A stretch of 64,000 nucleotides of DNA from Ktedonobacter sp. SOSP1-85 (GCF_016587415.1 NZ_BNJI01000001.1:2767501-2831500); one strand, 5' to 3'; shown: positions 37,205 to 46,641, counted from the first letter of the stretch. A program made the numbers and translations. The notes: generated from the letters alone by a model not told the origin.

Positions 37205-37471
37205 TATTTAACCTCGAAACCTGTGGGGGAAGAAAATTTACTACTCCTGCTACATCTTCGCTCGATTGGGAGAGAACCTGTGCTGGCTCTACGAAAAACG
37301 CTACAAAAGCTGTACGAATGGTAGAGAGCGTCGTACATAAGCTCACGCAAAGAAAAAGGAATGCTATCCGCAAGATTATAAACCGCGGGCCTTCTCACGT
37401 CAAATGCACAGGACACTCTATCACGCCATAGTACCGCGTCCCCTCTCTCACAAACAATGCAGTTTGCCATT

Positions 37472-38482
37472 TTATTCGACATTGTAGAGAGCTACGACCT
37501 TGCGGGCGCATTCTAGCACGGCCTGGCGCATCTCTGGTGGGTCCAGAATCTCTATGCCTGGTACAAAGGTTGACGAGCCAGGGGTTACCTCTTGCCGGTA
37601 GATAAAGCCCAGAATAAAGCTACAAGTCGTCTCTTTGGATTCGAAGCGCAGAGTCAGCGTGATGCGCCCCTCTTCATCGCCGGGTCCCGCCTCACGAATC
37701 AATTGACGCACCGACTCGCCCATGATCATAGGCAAAATTGGTAGAAACGCTGGCGCGACACGCACTGTCACGCTATAGGTAGCGATACTCTCCTGGAAGT
37801 TTGCACTCCACCCCGTCCAGTAGCGTTCCAGGTCAAAATCGAGCGGTCGCTCAAATGTCTCCTCCTGTACCACTACATCTCGCACACGCGAGAGGCGATA
37901 GACGCGCATCTGCTGTTTGTTACGTCCCACCAGATACCAGATCCCTGCCTTGGAGACGAGCCCCAGCGGCTCTACCAGGCGTTCGACGACCTCGGCACTG
38001 GGTTTATGATAAAAGAGGCGCACATAGCGATCATGCCAGACCGCCTCACGTAGCAGAGGGAGAAATGGCGTAATGGCCTCGCCCACAAACCAGGGTCGTG
38101 GATCAAAGAAGAGCCGCTCGCGTGCATGCTCGATGCTTCGTCGCTGCACAGCAGGCAAGGCGGCCAGCACCTTTAGCAATGCGGCGTCTCGCGCCTTCTC
38201 GCCCTTCCCCTCTGGAAGTGCTGGACTAAAGCCAGGGACCAGCAGCGAGCGTAGTTCATTCTCATTGAGTCCTGTCAGATTGCTTCGATAGCCATCTGTC
38301 AACTTACAGCCGCCTCCTGGACCACGCTCGGTATAGATCGGGATGCCTGCCGCGCTCAGAGCCTCAACATCGCGATAGACGGTACGCTCTGAGACCTCCA
38401 GGCGCTCTGCAAGCTCGCGTGCAGTTACATGCCGCCGCGTCTGCAACAACATCAAAATCGAGATCAAGCGCTCAGCACGCAT
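37472..38482 (-). CDS. HTH-WYL transcriptional regulator (YafY type)
   Basis: A 336-residue regulator with N-terminal winged HTH (RHVTARELAERLEVSERTVYRDVEALSAAGIPIYTERGPGGG), a WYL domain (EPLGLVSKAGIWYLVGRNKQQMRVYRLSRVRDV) and an intact WCX C-terminus (GIEILDPPEMRQAVLECARKVVALY). ATG 38482. Two copies of a TGACAGAAGRTGGCA sequence lie upstream at 38556-38570 and 38720-38734, the second embedded in the larger palindrome ACCTGACA-N5-TGGCAGGT. Similar palindromes are associated with WYL regulators, so autoregulation is likely. Confidence 0.9.
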   Translation of the reverse strand: MRAERLISILMLLQTRRHVTARELAERLEVSERTVYRDVEALSAAGIPIYTERGPGGGCKLTDGYRSNLTGLNENELRSLLVPGFSPALPEGKGEKARDAALLKVLAALPAVQRRSIEHARERLFFDPRPWFVGEAITPFLPLLREAVWHDRYVRLFYHKPSAEVVERLVEPLGLVSKAGIWYLVGRNKQQMRVYRLSRVRDVVVQEETFERPLDFDLERYWTGWSANFQESIATYSVTVRVAPAFLPILPMIMGESVRQLIREAGPGDEEGRITLTLRFESKETTCSFILGFIYRQEVTPGSSTFVPGIEILDPPEMRQAVLECARKVVALYNVE

Positions 38483-38555
38483 ACTACTCCTCCTTCAAAC
38501 AAAGCCATCAGGCTTCGCCAAAACATTTGCTCATCTCTATATTACCCTATATTCC

Positions 38556-38570
38556 TGACAGAAGGTGGCA
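38556..38570. promoter_or_regulatory. Candidate WYL-regulator operator 1
   Basis: TGACAGAAGGTGGCA, an imperfect palindrome (TGACA-N5-TGGCA), 74 nt upstream of the WYL gene start. Confidence 0.5.
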
Positions 38571-38578
38571 AGAATAAA

Positions 38579-38607
38579 GCCCGACGCGTGCTTTAGCAGC
38601 GTCGGGC
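38579..38607. repeat. 9-bp hairpin GCCCGACGC...GCGTCGGGC
   Basis: Perfect stem with 11-nt loop in the WYL leader; no T run. The rest of the 629-nt gap holds the two operator-like sites and one foldback repeat but no gene. Confidence 0.5.
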
Positions 38608-38716
38608 CGCAGCGTCACCTACCGTCTTACCAGTTTGAGGCACGACAAAAAGAAACAGGAGGAGAAAGAATGGGGGTGTACTGGCTTTGTGAGGCGCGCT
38701 ATTAGATACATAGCTT

Positions 38717-38737
38717 ACCTGACAGAAGATGGCAGGT
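38717..38737. promoter_or_regulatory. Candidate WYL-regulator operator 2
   Basis: ACCTGACA-GAAGA-TGGCAGGT, 8-bp arms with one mismatch. The 15-bp core matches operator 1 except for one base. It lies between the regulator and the ABC exporter operon, so it may control either. Confidence 0.55.
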
Positions 38738-38985
38738 TTTCCGGCTTATACTATGAAGGCGATGTTTTGAGAGAAACTGTCCAATAGGGCATAGACAAGC
38801 GAGCAGTGCTTCATGGTATACTCATCAGCGTATATCTGTGGCCAGGAGAATGTATAGATAGAAGGAAGACATCCTTTGTAGGCTGTTTTGTGTGGAAGGG
38901 AGATGCCGCGTGTATTTATAGACATATACATGCCTATACCTCATTCTCATCTGTATACTTCAATGCACGACCGCATAAGAAGCAA

Positions 38986-39064
38986 GATCTCATGCGGAAA
39001 CCAACGCCAGGCCGCCGTGCCCCCGAATGGGGGTGGCTAGCGCTCCGCGCTCAGGTTTCCTAAG
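38986..39064 (+). repeat. Foldback repeat family, copy A
   Basis: Begins GATCTCATGCGGAAACC, has a CCCCCGAATGGGGG internal hairpin and CTAGCGCTCCGCGCTCAGG, ends GTTTCCTAAG. Related to copies at 40914 (inverted), 58242, 59240 and 61414. Confidence 0.65.
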
Positions 39065-39111
39065 AGGCAGTATTTGTAGTCTGTTTTATCCTAGCTCGTC
39101 GGAGGTACCCC

Positions 39112-40902
39112 TTGTCCAAACGCGAGTTTACCGTCTCTAATGAATATACATTTAACCGCGCCAGCCCTGCGCGCTGGATTATCTCGCATTTGTTCCGCTA
39201 TAAATTTCGCGTCTTGCTGTATATGGTGCTGGCCCTAATCACCAACTTTGCCTTCTCGGGGACCCGTGTGCTGACCGGTAATGCCTTTGATGCTGTCCTC
39301 AAGGGAGATGGCGCACAGGTTGGCATTATCGCGCTCAAGATGTTGGCCCTGGTCATTTGCTGTGGCCTGATCGACTTTGGCGCACGTTTCATGATTGAGA
39401 TCATTGCCAAGAGTCTCGCCCGTGATGCACGCGAGGAGCTCTATGTCAGTCTCTTAGGCAAGAGCCAGTCGTTCCATAATCGACAGCGCGTCGGTGATAT
39501 CATGGCGCGTGCAACCAATGATATGTCGCAGATCAGCGACATGGTTTCGCCTGGCTTCGATATCATTTACGACTCCTTCTCAAGCCTGTTGGCAATCATG
39601 ATCTTTATCGGCATCTTGAATATCCAGCTCTTGCTGGTGCCACTGCTCTACCTGGTGGTTTTTCTGTTGACACTGCGCCTCTACTCGCGGCGCCTCAACC
39701 CTGTCTCGCGAGAGATGCGCGAGCAGTTTGGCGTAACCAACGCCATCTTGAATGAGGCGGTTACCGGCATCGAGGTCATCAAAGCCACCTCGCAGGAGGA
39801 GCAGGAGAAAGAGAAGTTCACAAAGAATGCCTCTCGCTATCGCGACTTCTTCGTCAAGAACGGCATCATCCAGGGTCAGTACCTGCCAACGCTTCTGCTG
39901 GGTATCGCGCTAGCCTTCTGTTTCCTGCATGGCCTGTTTTTGCTCCTGCAACATCAGATCACCATTGGCCAACTGGTCACGTTCATTGGCCTGGCCACGA
40001 ACCTGCGCTTCGTCACAGATATGTCGACCTGGAGCTTTACCCTGGTCCAACTGGGAGTCGCTGGCTCACGGCGTGTCCTCGATATGATGAAAGAGGAGAC
40101 AGAGATCGACGAGAACGAGGATGGCTACAAGGCCGAGATCCAGGGCAATATCGTCTTCGAGAACGTCTCCTTCGGCTATGGCGAGACACCCATCCTGAAG
40201 AATGTCTCCTTCCAGGCCAAATCCGGACAGACCATCGCCATTGTGGGCCAGACCGGCTCGGGCAAAAGCACCATCACCAAGCTGGTCAACCGCATCTATG
40301 ATGTCAGCAGTGGACGTGTGCTTATTGATGGGCAGGATGTTCGCGATTGGAATATGGATGCGCTCCGCTCACAGATCTCGACCATTGAACAAGACATCTT
40401 CCTCTTCTCGCGCTCAATCGCCGACAATATTGCCTATGGCATGGGCCAACAAGCCGATGCCAGCACTATCGAGCAGGCGGCCAGAGATGCCCAGGCCCAT
40501 GACTTTATCATGAGCTTTAAAGAGGGATACGAGACCGTTATCGGCGAACGTGGCGTCATGCTTTCAGGCGGCCAGCGCCAGCGCCTGGCGATCGCGCGCG
40601 CCCTCCTCACGGATCCACGTATCCTCATCCTCGACGACTCAACCAGCGCCATCGATAGCGCCACTGAGGATGAGATTCAGAAGGCGATCAAGCGTGTACT
40701 CCAGAATCGCACCACCCTCCTTATCACCCATCGTATCTCACAGATTCGCTGGGCGGATAAAGTGCTCGTTGTGCGCAATGGCGAGGTCATCGATCAGGGT
40801 ACACACGAGGAGTTGATGCAGCGCTGCCGCACCTACCAGCGCATCTTCTCACACTATGAGAACGTAGCGGCGCCGGAGGCTGTTCTGGCCAGTGGCGAAT
40901 AG
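39112..40902 (+). CDS. ABC exporter half-transporter with degenerate Walker B
   Basis: A 596-residue half-transporter (six-helix domain, residues 25-310, and ATPase domain, 345-580). The start is TTG 39112, with GGAGG 6 nt upstream. Walker A GQTGSGKST is near residue 377, signature LSGGQRQRLAIARALL near 483. Walker B ends LILDDSTSAID where the catalytic Glu is replaced by Asp, typical of the degenerate site of heterodimeric exporters such as TmrAB or BmrCD. The gene just downstream supplies the canonical Glu. The substrate (drug, lipid or peptide) is not predictable. Confidence 0.92.
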   Translation: MSKREFTVSNEYTFNRASPARWIISHLFRYKFRVLLYMVLALITNFAFSGTRVLTGNAFDAVLKGDGAQVGIIALKMLALVICCGLIDFGARFMIEIIAKSLARDAREELYVSLLGKSQSFHNRQRVGDIMARATNDMSQISDMVSPGFDIIYDSFSSLLAIMIFIGILNIQLLLVPLLYLVVFLLTLRLYSRRLNPVSREMREQFGVTNAILNEAVTGIEVIKATSQEEQEKEKFTKNASRYRDFFVKNGIIQGQYLPTLLLGIALAFCFLHGLFLLLQHQITIGQLVTFIGLATNLRFVTDMSTWSFTLVQLGVAGSRRVLDMMKEETEIDENEDGYKAEIQGNIVFENVSFGYGETPILKNVSFQAKSGQTIAIVGQTGSGKSTITKLVNRIYDVSSGRVLIDGQDVRDWNMDALRSQISTIEQDIFLFSRSIADNIAYGMGQQADASTIEQAARDAQAHDFIMSFKEGYETVIGERGVMLSGGQRQRLAIARALLTDPRILILDDSTSAIDSATEDEIQKAIKRVLQNRTTLLITHRISQIRWADKVLVVRNGEVIDQGTHEELMQRCRTYQRIFSHYENVAAPEAVLASGE

Positions 40903-40913
40903 TTGAGTGCCTC

Positions 40914-40990
40914 TTCGGAAACCTGAGCGCGCGTGTCCCCGAATGAGGGAAGCGCTAGTCGCGAGAGCAACGTTGGTTTCCGCATAAGAA
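40914..40990 (-). repeat. Foldback repeat family, copy B (inverted)
   Basis: The reverse complement reads TTATGCGGAAACCAACG, then GACTAGCGCTTCCCTC, CATTCGGGGACACGCG, CGCTCAGGTTTCCGAAG, matching copies A and C. It lies 12 nt after the first ABC gene and just before the second. Confidence 0.65.
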
Positions 40991-41012
40991 GTGAGAGGAA
41001 AGAGAGCGAACA

Positions 41013-42887
41013 ATGGGTTTTCTTATGGATGGCCTGGACGCCGAGGCCTATGATCGAACATATACCGATGGTCAGCTTATCAAGCGCATCGCAGGCTACT
41101 TTAAACCAAAGTTGGGAGTGGTGGTCGTTGTCAGCATTCTGGTCGTGCTCAAGACGCTAATGGACACCGCCTTCCCTCTGCTCGTCTCCAATGGTATCGA
41201 TACCCTGGTATCGAATAAGGCAATGCAAACAGCGATCTGGCTGGCGGCGCTGCTCCTGGTTTCGGGCGTCCTCTCCTGGGTCTTCAATATGCTGCGCCAA
41301 TGGCTCACCGCCATCTCAGTTGGAGATGTCGTGCTGCAACTGCGCAAGGACGCCTTTAACGCGGTGATGGATCGCGATATGTCGTTCTTCGACGAGTTCT
41401 CGTCGGGCAAGATCGTCAGCCGCGTCACCTCCGATACGGATAAATTTGCCACGGTGGTGACCCTGACCGTCAACCTGCTCAGCCAGTTCTTGCTCTTCAT
41501 CCTGATCGCGATCATCCTCTTCTTCCGCAACTGGCAGCTTGCGTTGATCGCCTTTACGATTCTGCCCGCAATCATGTTGGTAGCCCTGGGCTTTCGCTAC
41601 CTGGCACGCACCGCGACCCAGCGCTCACAGCGCTCCATGGGACGCGTGAACTCGAATGTCCAGGAGGCGGTCAGCGGCATCATCGTCGCCAAGAACTTCC
41701 GCCAGGAACAGAACATGTACAACGAGTTCAAGGAGGTCAACACCCAGGCCTTTCACGTCGATGTACGTTCTGGCATCCTCTATAACGGGGTCTTCCCCGT
41801 CCTGGTCGCTATCGCAAACCTGGGTTCAACCCTGGTGATCTACTTTGGTGGGCATAACGTCCTCAACCACAGTATCACTGCTGGCGACTGGTTTCTCTTT
41901 GTACAGGGCATCGCCTCACTCTGGTTCCCGGTGACCAGCATCGCCTCCTTCTGGAGCCAGTTTCAGCTTGGCCTCTCCGCCAGTGAGCGTGTCTTCGCTC
42001 TGCTCGACGCAGAGCCTCGCGTACACCAGACGGGTAACGAAACGGTGCCAGCCCTTAAGGGCGAGATCGAGTTCCAGGACATGTTCTTTAGCTATGATGA
42101 CCGCCAGACGGTGCTACCTGACTTTAACCTGAGGATCCAGGCTGGCGAGACGGTCGCCTTCGTCGGCCACACTGGCGCGGGCAAATCCAGCATCGCCAAG
42201 CTGGTGGCGCGCTTCTATGAATACCAGGGTGGCAAGTTGCTTATCGATAAGCGTGATATTCGCAGCTTCGATCTGCACGATTATCGCCGCCGCCTGGGCA
42301 TCGTGCCCCAGGTACCCTTCCTCTTCTCAGGCACTGTCGCGGAGAACATTCGCTACGCGCAGCCTGAGGCCAGCGGCGCCGAGGTACTCCAGATAGCGCG
42401 CCAGATCGGCGATGGCGATTGGATCGAAGCGCTACCCGAGGGATTGGAGACGCAGGTCGGCGAAGAGGGTAAGGCGCTCTCCATGGGCCAGCGTCAGCTT
42501 GTGGCCCTGGCACGCGTGCTCTTGCAAGATCCCGCCATCCTGATCCTCGACGAGGCCACCGCCAGCGTTGATCCCCTGACGGAGTCTCAGATTCAGGAGG
42601 GTCTGGACATTCTCCTCAAGGACCGCACCGCCATCCTGATCGCACACCGACTATCGACCATCAAACAGGCCGACCGTATTATCGTGCTCAACCGTGGTCG
42701 CATCGTCGAAGAGGGCAATCATGAGCACCTGATGCGCCAGGGGGGACACTACGCTCACCTGTACAATACCTACTTCCGCCACCAATCGCCGGACTATAAG
42801 CCGGGCGAGGGCTTTGTGACAATACATGCTTCAGTTCTGGATGAGATAGACCAGGCAACCACGCCTCAACCCGAAGAGGTGCGTTAA
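41013..42887 (+). CDS. ABC exporter half-transporter, catalytic partner
   Basis: A 624-residue half-transporter. Walker A GHTGAGKSS near residue 383, Walker B ILILDEATASVDP near 508 with the catalytic Glu, and an atypical signature LSMGQRQLVALARVL near 488. Paired with the preceding protein, its Glu would act with that protein's LSGGQ as the active site, while LSMGQ and the partner's Asp form the degenerate site. Its stop directly abuts the ATG of the next gene. Confidence 0.93.
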   Translation: MGFLMDGLDAEAYDRTYTDGQLIKRIAGYFKPKLGVVVVVSILVVLKTLMDTAFPLLVSNGIDTLVSNKAMQTAIWLAALLLVSGVLSWVFNMLRQWLTAISVGDVVLQLRKDAFNAVMDRDMSFFDEFSSGKIVSRVTSDTDKFATVVTLTVNLLSQFLLFILIAIILFFRNWQLALIAFTILPAIMLVALGFRYLARTATQRSQRSMGRVNSNVQEAVSGIIVAKNFRQEQNMYNEFKEVNTQAFHVDVRSGILYNGVFPVLVAIANLGSTLVIYFGGHNVLNHSITAGDWFLFVQGIASLWFPVTSIASFWSQFQLGLSASERVFALLDAEPRVHQTGNETVPALKGEIEFQDMFFSYDDRQTVLPDFNLRIQAGETVAFVGHTGAGKSSIAKLVARFYEYQGGKLLIDKRDIRSFDLHDYRRRLGIVPQVPFLFSGTVAENIRYAQPEASGAEVLQIARQIGDGDWIEALPEGLETQVGEEGKALSMGQRQLVALARVLLQDPAILILDEATASVDPLTESQIQEGLDILLKDRTAILIAHRLSTIKQADRIIVLNRGRIVEEGNHEHLMRQGGHYAHLYNTYFRHQSPDYKPGEGFVTIHASVLDEIDQATTPQPEEVR

Positions 42888-43724
42888 ATGGCGCAGATCT
42901 TTACATCTGGCTCTGGCACACGCGAAGACCTCGTGCGTGCCATGGAGGCAAATGTTCAGGAGACCGCGGCCCTCTGGGGCCGCGTGCTCGGCTGCCAGAT
43001 CCACTCTACACCAGAGGTTGACTGGTTTCTCTCTGGAACCCAACTCTCTATGTTTAATGGCATCATCCGCGCCCAGCTCTCGACCGAGGGTCTGGACGCC
43101 CAGATTGAACGCCTGCTGGCGCCTTTTCGCGAGCGAGATCTGCCGATGGCGTGGCTAACCTTTCCCTCGACGACGCCAGACAATCTGGGGAAACACCTGC
43201 TCAAGCACGGACTGGCACTGGATGAACGCCTACCCGGCATGGCCGTTGATCTACGGAACCTCCCTCTCGACGAAGCTCCACCAGTGGGGATCACGATCAA
43301 AGTGGTGGAAAATGCCGCTGAGATGGAGCAATGGATATATACCCTCTCGGAGGGAAGCAGTTTCCCGCCATTTATCACAACCCTCTTGCTCGATATATTA
43401 CAGCGCCAGGGCTATCGCCAATCGGAGCACTATCGCCCCTACAGTGCGCTATGCAAGGGGCGCGTGGTTGGCACCTCACTGCTTAGCCCCGGCGGGGGCT
43501 TGGCTGGAATCTATAACGTCTGCACTCTGCCCGAGGAACGGGGACGCGGTATCGGACGAGCTGTAACGCTGGCCGCCCTGCGTAGCGCCTACGCCAGGGG
43601 CTACCGCTACGCCACCCTGCAATCATCAAAGATGGGGCTTCCCATCTACCGCCGCCTCGGCTTTGATGAGCTCTGTACCTTTGAGTTCTACTTTCTCCCC
43701 GCAAGCACCTGGCAAGCAGGTTAA
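42888..43724 (+). CDS. GNAT family N-acetyltransferase
   Basis: A 278-residue protein with a C-terminal GNAT fold: [66 protein letters not shown], where RGRGIG is the acetyl-CoA loop (near residue 219). The N-terminal half may be a degenerate second GNAT domain. Its ATG follows the ABC stop with no gap, so it is translationally coupled. A role in modifying the exported compound is speculative. Confidence 0.88.
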   Translation: MAQIFTSGSGTREDLVRAMEANVQETAALWGRVLGCQIHSTPEVDWFLSGTQLSMFNGIIRAQLSTEGLDAQIERLLAPFRERDLPMAWLTFPSTTPDNLGKHLLKHGLALDERLPGMAVDLRNLPLDEAPPVGITIKVVENAAEMEQWIYTLSEGSSFPPFITTLLLDILQRQGYRQSEHYRPYSALCKGRVVGTSLLSPGGGLAGIYNVCTLPEERGRGIGRAVTLAALRSAYARGYRYATLQSSKMGLPIYRRLGFDELCTFEFYFLPASTWQAG

Positions 43725-43743
43725 CCCTCGTTTGCACAAAAAA

Positions 43744-43781
43744 TATCCCCCTACCAGCCGCGAACGGCTGATAGGGGGATA
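43744..43781. terminator. Terminator hairpin, 17-bp arms, CGAA loop
   Basis: TATCCCCCTACCAGCCG and its near-complement (one mismatch), between the convergent GNAT and secreted-protein genes. Confidence 0.75.
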
Positions 43782-43804
43782 CAAAATCAGTGGGCCTTAC
43801 ACCA

Positions 43805-44455
43805 CTAGTGATGGGGAGTTGGAGTTATTGTTGGTTTCCCCGTAGTTCCACTCTTGCTATGGTCAGTGCCATTGCTGCTACCATTGTTGTTTCCGTCTTT
43901 GCCCTGAGTAGCTGACATGTTCGCCTTCACACAGGCAGTAATAGAGCCGTTATTGCAGGTTTTCAAGGCGTTCGCGACATAGTTGCTCAGTGTCTCGTCC
44001 GTGAGCTTCGCGTTTGTAGCGCTCTTGTCATGTCCCGCCAGGTACTGAGCGTAGGTTAGCAGATCTTCAATCTCGCCAAACCCGAGGGGATGATCGAGGC
44101 CTTTATATGTACCATCATGCAACGAGCAGATAAGTTGGATAGTCGCGCCCTTGCTATCAGTGCTCAGGGAAAACTTCTTGGCCAGGTTCTGCGCTTCTGC
44201 GAGTCCAGGACAGCCATTTTTGTGATCGTTCGACTGCTTGCCCTGAGTAGCACCATTCTTAGCATTCTGGTCTTTGCCATCCTGCTTGTCAGGGGTAGCG
44301 GTATGCGCAGGAATGGCAATGGATTTGGCAAAATTCTGTCCCGCTGGGCTGGCTGCTAACGCCGCAGTACCACCACCAACGACGGCCAGGCTAACCAGTG
44401 CCGTGACAACAATTTTTCCTTTGATGGCTGTTACAATCGTACTTCCGAGACTCAT
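43805..44455 (-). CDS. Secreted Cys-containing protein with PTPHH tail
   Basis: A 216-residue protein. A signal or anchor segment (about residues 10-35) is followed by a Lys/Asp/Gln/Asn-rich linker, a compact domain containing four Cys (NGCPGLAEAQ, LICSLHDG, TCNNGSITAC) and a Gly/Ser/Asn-rich tail ending KPTITPTPHH. The anti-sigma-like protein at 45487 has the same type of tail ending EPTPHH. No family recognised. It is divergent from the sigma gene, with a 336-nt control region. Confidence 0.7.
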   Translation of the reverse strand: MSLGSTIVTAIKGKIVVTALVSLAVVGGGTAALAASPAGQNFAKSIAIPAHTATPDKQDGKDQNAKNGATQGKQSNDHKNGCPGLAEAQNLAKKFSLSTDSKGATIQLICSLHDGTYKGLDHPLGFGEIEDLLTYAQYLAGHDKSATNAKLTDETLSNYVANALKTCNNGSITACVKANMSATQGKDGNNNGSSNGTDHSKSGTTGKPTITPTPHH

Positions 44456-44791
44456 ATACGAACATTTCCCTTCATAAATAATCTTTTATGGGGAAAGATA
44501 GGCAACATTTTACGAGGAGAGTTCCCCCGCTCTGTCTCTTCAAATGCGCTTATCTCGAGCAAATGCTAAGAAAAAATAAGGCCTTTACGTATTGCCATTG
44601 AGTATGCGTACTGTCTCGCATCTCTCGTTACTATAGTTGTCTTTTACTTGAGTTTGGTTACGGCCCTGGTGATGAAATGTAATCGGCATCCCTAAAAGTT
44701 CGGCTTATGATGCCGTAACTAGAAAGAAGAAAAATACAACTAATTAAGAGGAGACAACACATATTATTTTGTGGAGTTGAGAGGATTATAT
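44456..44791. other. Control region upstream of ECF sigma factor with competing hairpins
   Basis: 336 nt with no gene. GATGCCGTAAC at 44709-44719 can pair with CGGCATC (44684-44690) or with GTTACGGC (44657-44664), not both, resembling an attenuator switch 73 nt before the sigma start. Confidence 0.35.
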
Positions 44792-45484
44792 ATGTTTTCC
44801 TGGCCCCGACCATCGGAGAGTGAGCCCTTGCCTCAACAAGAACATCCTCATCCATTTGATCACCTCCTCAACCAGGCAAGGCAAGGAGATGGTGAGGCGC
44901 TTGGCGCGCTCTATCGTCAATTTCTTCCTGGCATATTTGGCTATATAGCAGCCCGAATGCCTGAGCGTTCTCTGGCAGAAGATCTTACCTCTGAAGTCTT
45001 CTTAAAGATGGTGGAAGGCATCCATAAGGTCAGGACTAATGATGAGGCTGGCTTTGCGGCCTGGCTCCTACGCATTGCGCAGCTAACTGTCGCTGGCTAC
45101 TACCGTGGTCGGGAGAAGCAGCCACTACTAGTATCTTTGACCCCAATACGGCCAACAAGCGAAGAAGATATATTGGCGACACACTATGCTGATGATGATC
45201 CAGTTCATATCGCTGAAATACGGGATGAATGGCAAAGTGTGGTTCAGGCGATGAATGCACTGACTGAGGAGCAACGGCAGGTGCTTGTTAGTCGTTTACT
45301 GCTTGGCTATGATGTCGCCACGGTTGCCAGGATGCTTGGCAAGAAAGAGAATGCAGTCAAAGCGCTACAGTTCCGCGCGCTCCAGAGTCTCCAGCGCCTC
45401 CTTCATCCCACGAAACCTGTAAAGCAGAAATCCAGACGTGCCAGACCAATCTCGCGACGCACATCGCAGAAACAGGAGAGATAA
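44792..45484 (+). CDS. ECF-type RNA polymerase sigma factor
   Basis: A 230-residue group IV sigma factor. Region 2 is EALGALYRQFLPGIFGYIAARMPERSLAEDLTSEVFLKMV, and region 4 is NALTEEQRQVLVSRLLLGYDVATVARMLGKKENAVKALQFRALQSL. A basic C-terminal tail (KPVKQKSRRARPISRRTSQKQ) is unusual. ATG 44792 has AGAGGA 6 nt upstream and is preferred over the 44771 frame start. The anti-sigma-like gene follows at 2 nt. Confidence 0.92.
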   Translation: MFSWPRPSESEPLPQQEHPHPFDHLLNQARQGDGEALGALYRQFLPGIFGYIAARMPERSLAEDLTSEVFLKMVEGIHKVRTNDEAGFAAWLLRIAQLTVAGYYRGREKQPLLVSLTPIRPTSEEDILATHYADDDPVHIAEIRDEWQSVVQAMNALTEEQRQVLVSRLLLGYDVATVARMLGKKENAVKALQFRALQSLQRLLHPTKPVKQKSRRARPISRRTSQKQER

Positions 45485-45486
45485 AA

Positions 45487-46641
45487 ATGAAACCACTATC
45501 AGAACTCCTCAATACGCGTCTAGAGGAGCACATGTATAAAGGGCACTCAGCCAAGGCGCCTGGATCCATGCCACCTCCTGTCTTCTTCGGTCAAGAGACT
45601 GAGGTTGACGAACTGGTCAAGCTGGCCCAGCGCGTACGTACACATCCCGCCATTCAGCCAGATCCTGAGTTCGCACGTCGTTTAGAGACACGCCTGCGCG
45701 CACATGCATATACAAGCCAGCAAAAACGTCCCGCTGGTTTCTGGTGGCAGTTCCGCTTTCTCCAGCCACTCAGCGCACCCCTGGCCCTAGCTGCAATATT
45801 GCTCTGCCTTGTGCTAGGAACGGCAGGAGTCGCGCTCGCCGCCCAGACAGCTACACCCAACACCCCTCTTTATGGCGTCAAGAGTTGGATCCAGCAAGTA
45901 CAAATGACGCTCATAAACTCACCAGCAGATCAAGCCGAACTACATCTGCGCATTGTGCGAGATCACCTGACGGCCTTGAAAAGCGCGGCAGCCGCCTCGC
46001 AACAGGATGTCTATCTTAACGAACTCACAGCGCTTGAACAGCAGCTCACCACAGCTACACAATCCGTTGGCGCCATTCCACCAGGCAAAGATCACACCCG
46101 TTTGTCTCAAGAACTCGCGACGACTCAAACCAATGTTCGCCAGACACTTCACAATCTATTACCTGCTTTGAAAACAACAGCGCAACTAGCAACAACCGAG
46201 GCACTGGAGCACCTGGGCGAACAGGTCACCCATCTACAAAGCGCCACGGTTATTCTCTCGCCATCATCTCATGGTCAGGTAACAATTATACTTTCTGGAG
46301 CTCATTTTCAGTCAGGAGCACGGCTCTGGATCAATAATCAACCCGTCAATGCGACGGGAAGCATACAACAGGGCACGTATGTGTTCCTCGTCGAGTGGAA
46401 AACTGAACGGTCGATCAAGACTATATACTTATCCAACCCGGACGCTACACTAGTACGCACGGGAACGATTATGATCACCACGGCATCTCCCGATAACGGG
46501 AATGGCAAGGCCAATACACCAGGGCCTAATAACAAAGGCTTGGGAAACAACGGCAATGGGAACAATACGCACGATCATGGATCAGGCAATCAAAATACAG
46601 GCAATGGAAAGCCAGGAGTAGAGCCCACACCTCATCACTAA
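45487..46641 (+). CDS. Anti-sigma-like membrane protein with DUF5667 domain and PTPHH tail
   Basis: A 384-residue protein. Residues 1-85 are cytoplasmic, with IQPDPEFARRLETRLRAHA resembling the N-terminal motif of the Rieske protein at 10639. A membrane helix spans about 97-117. The external DUF5667-like segment PNTPLYGVKSWIQQVQMTLINSPADQAELHLRIVRDHLTALKSA is next, then an Ig-like strand region (VTIILSGAHFQSGARLWINN) and a Gly/Asn-rich tail ending KPGVEPTPHH. Location directly after the sigma gene supports anti-sigma function. Confidence 0.75.
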   Translation: MKPLSELLNTRLEEHMYKGHSAKAPGSMPPPVFFGQETEVDELVKLAQRVRTHPAIQPDPEFARRLETRLRAHAYTSQQKRPAGFWWQFRFLQPLSAPLALAAILLCLVLGTAGVALAAQTATPNTPLYGVKSWIQQVQMTLINSPADQAELHLRIVRDHLTALKSAAAASQQDVYLNELTALEQQLTTATQSVGAIPPGKDHTRLSQELATTQTNVRQTLHNLLPALKTTAQLATTEALEHLGEQVTHLQSATVILSPSSHGQVTIILSGAHFQSGARLWINNQPVNATGSIQQGTYVFLVEWKTERSIKTIYLSNPDATLVRTGTIMITTASPDNGNGKANTPGPNNKGLGNNGNGNNTHDHGSGNQNTGNGKPGVEPTPHH

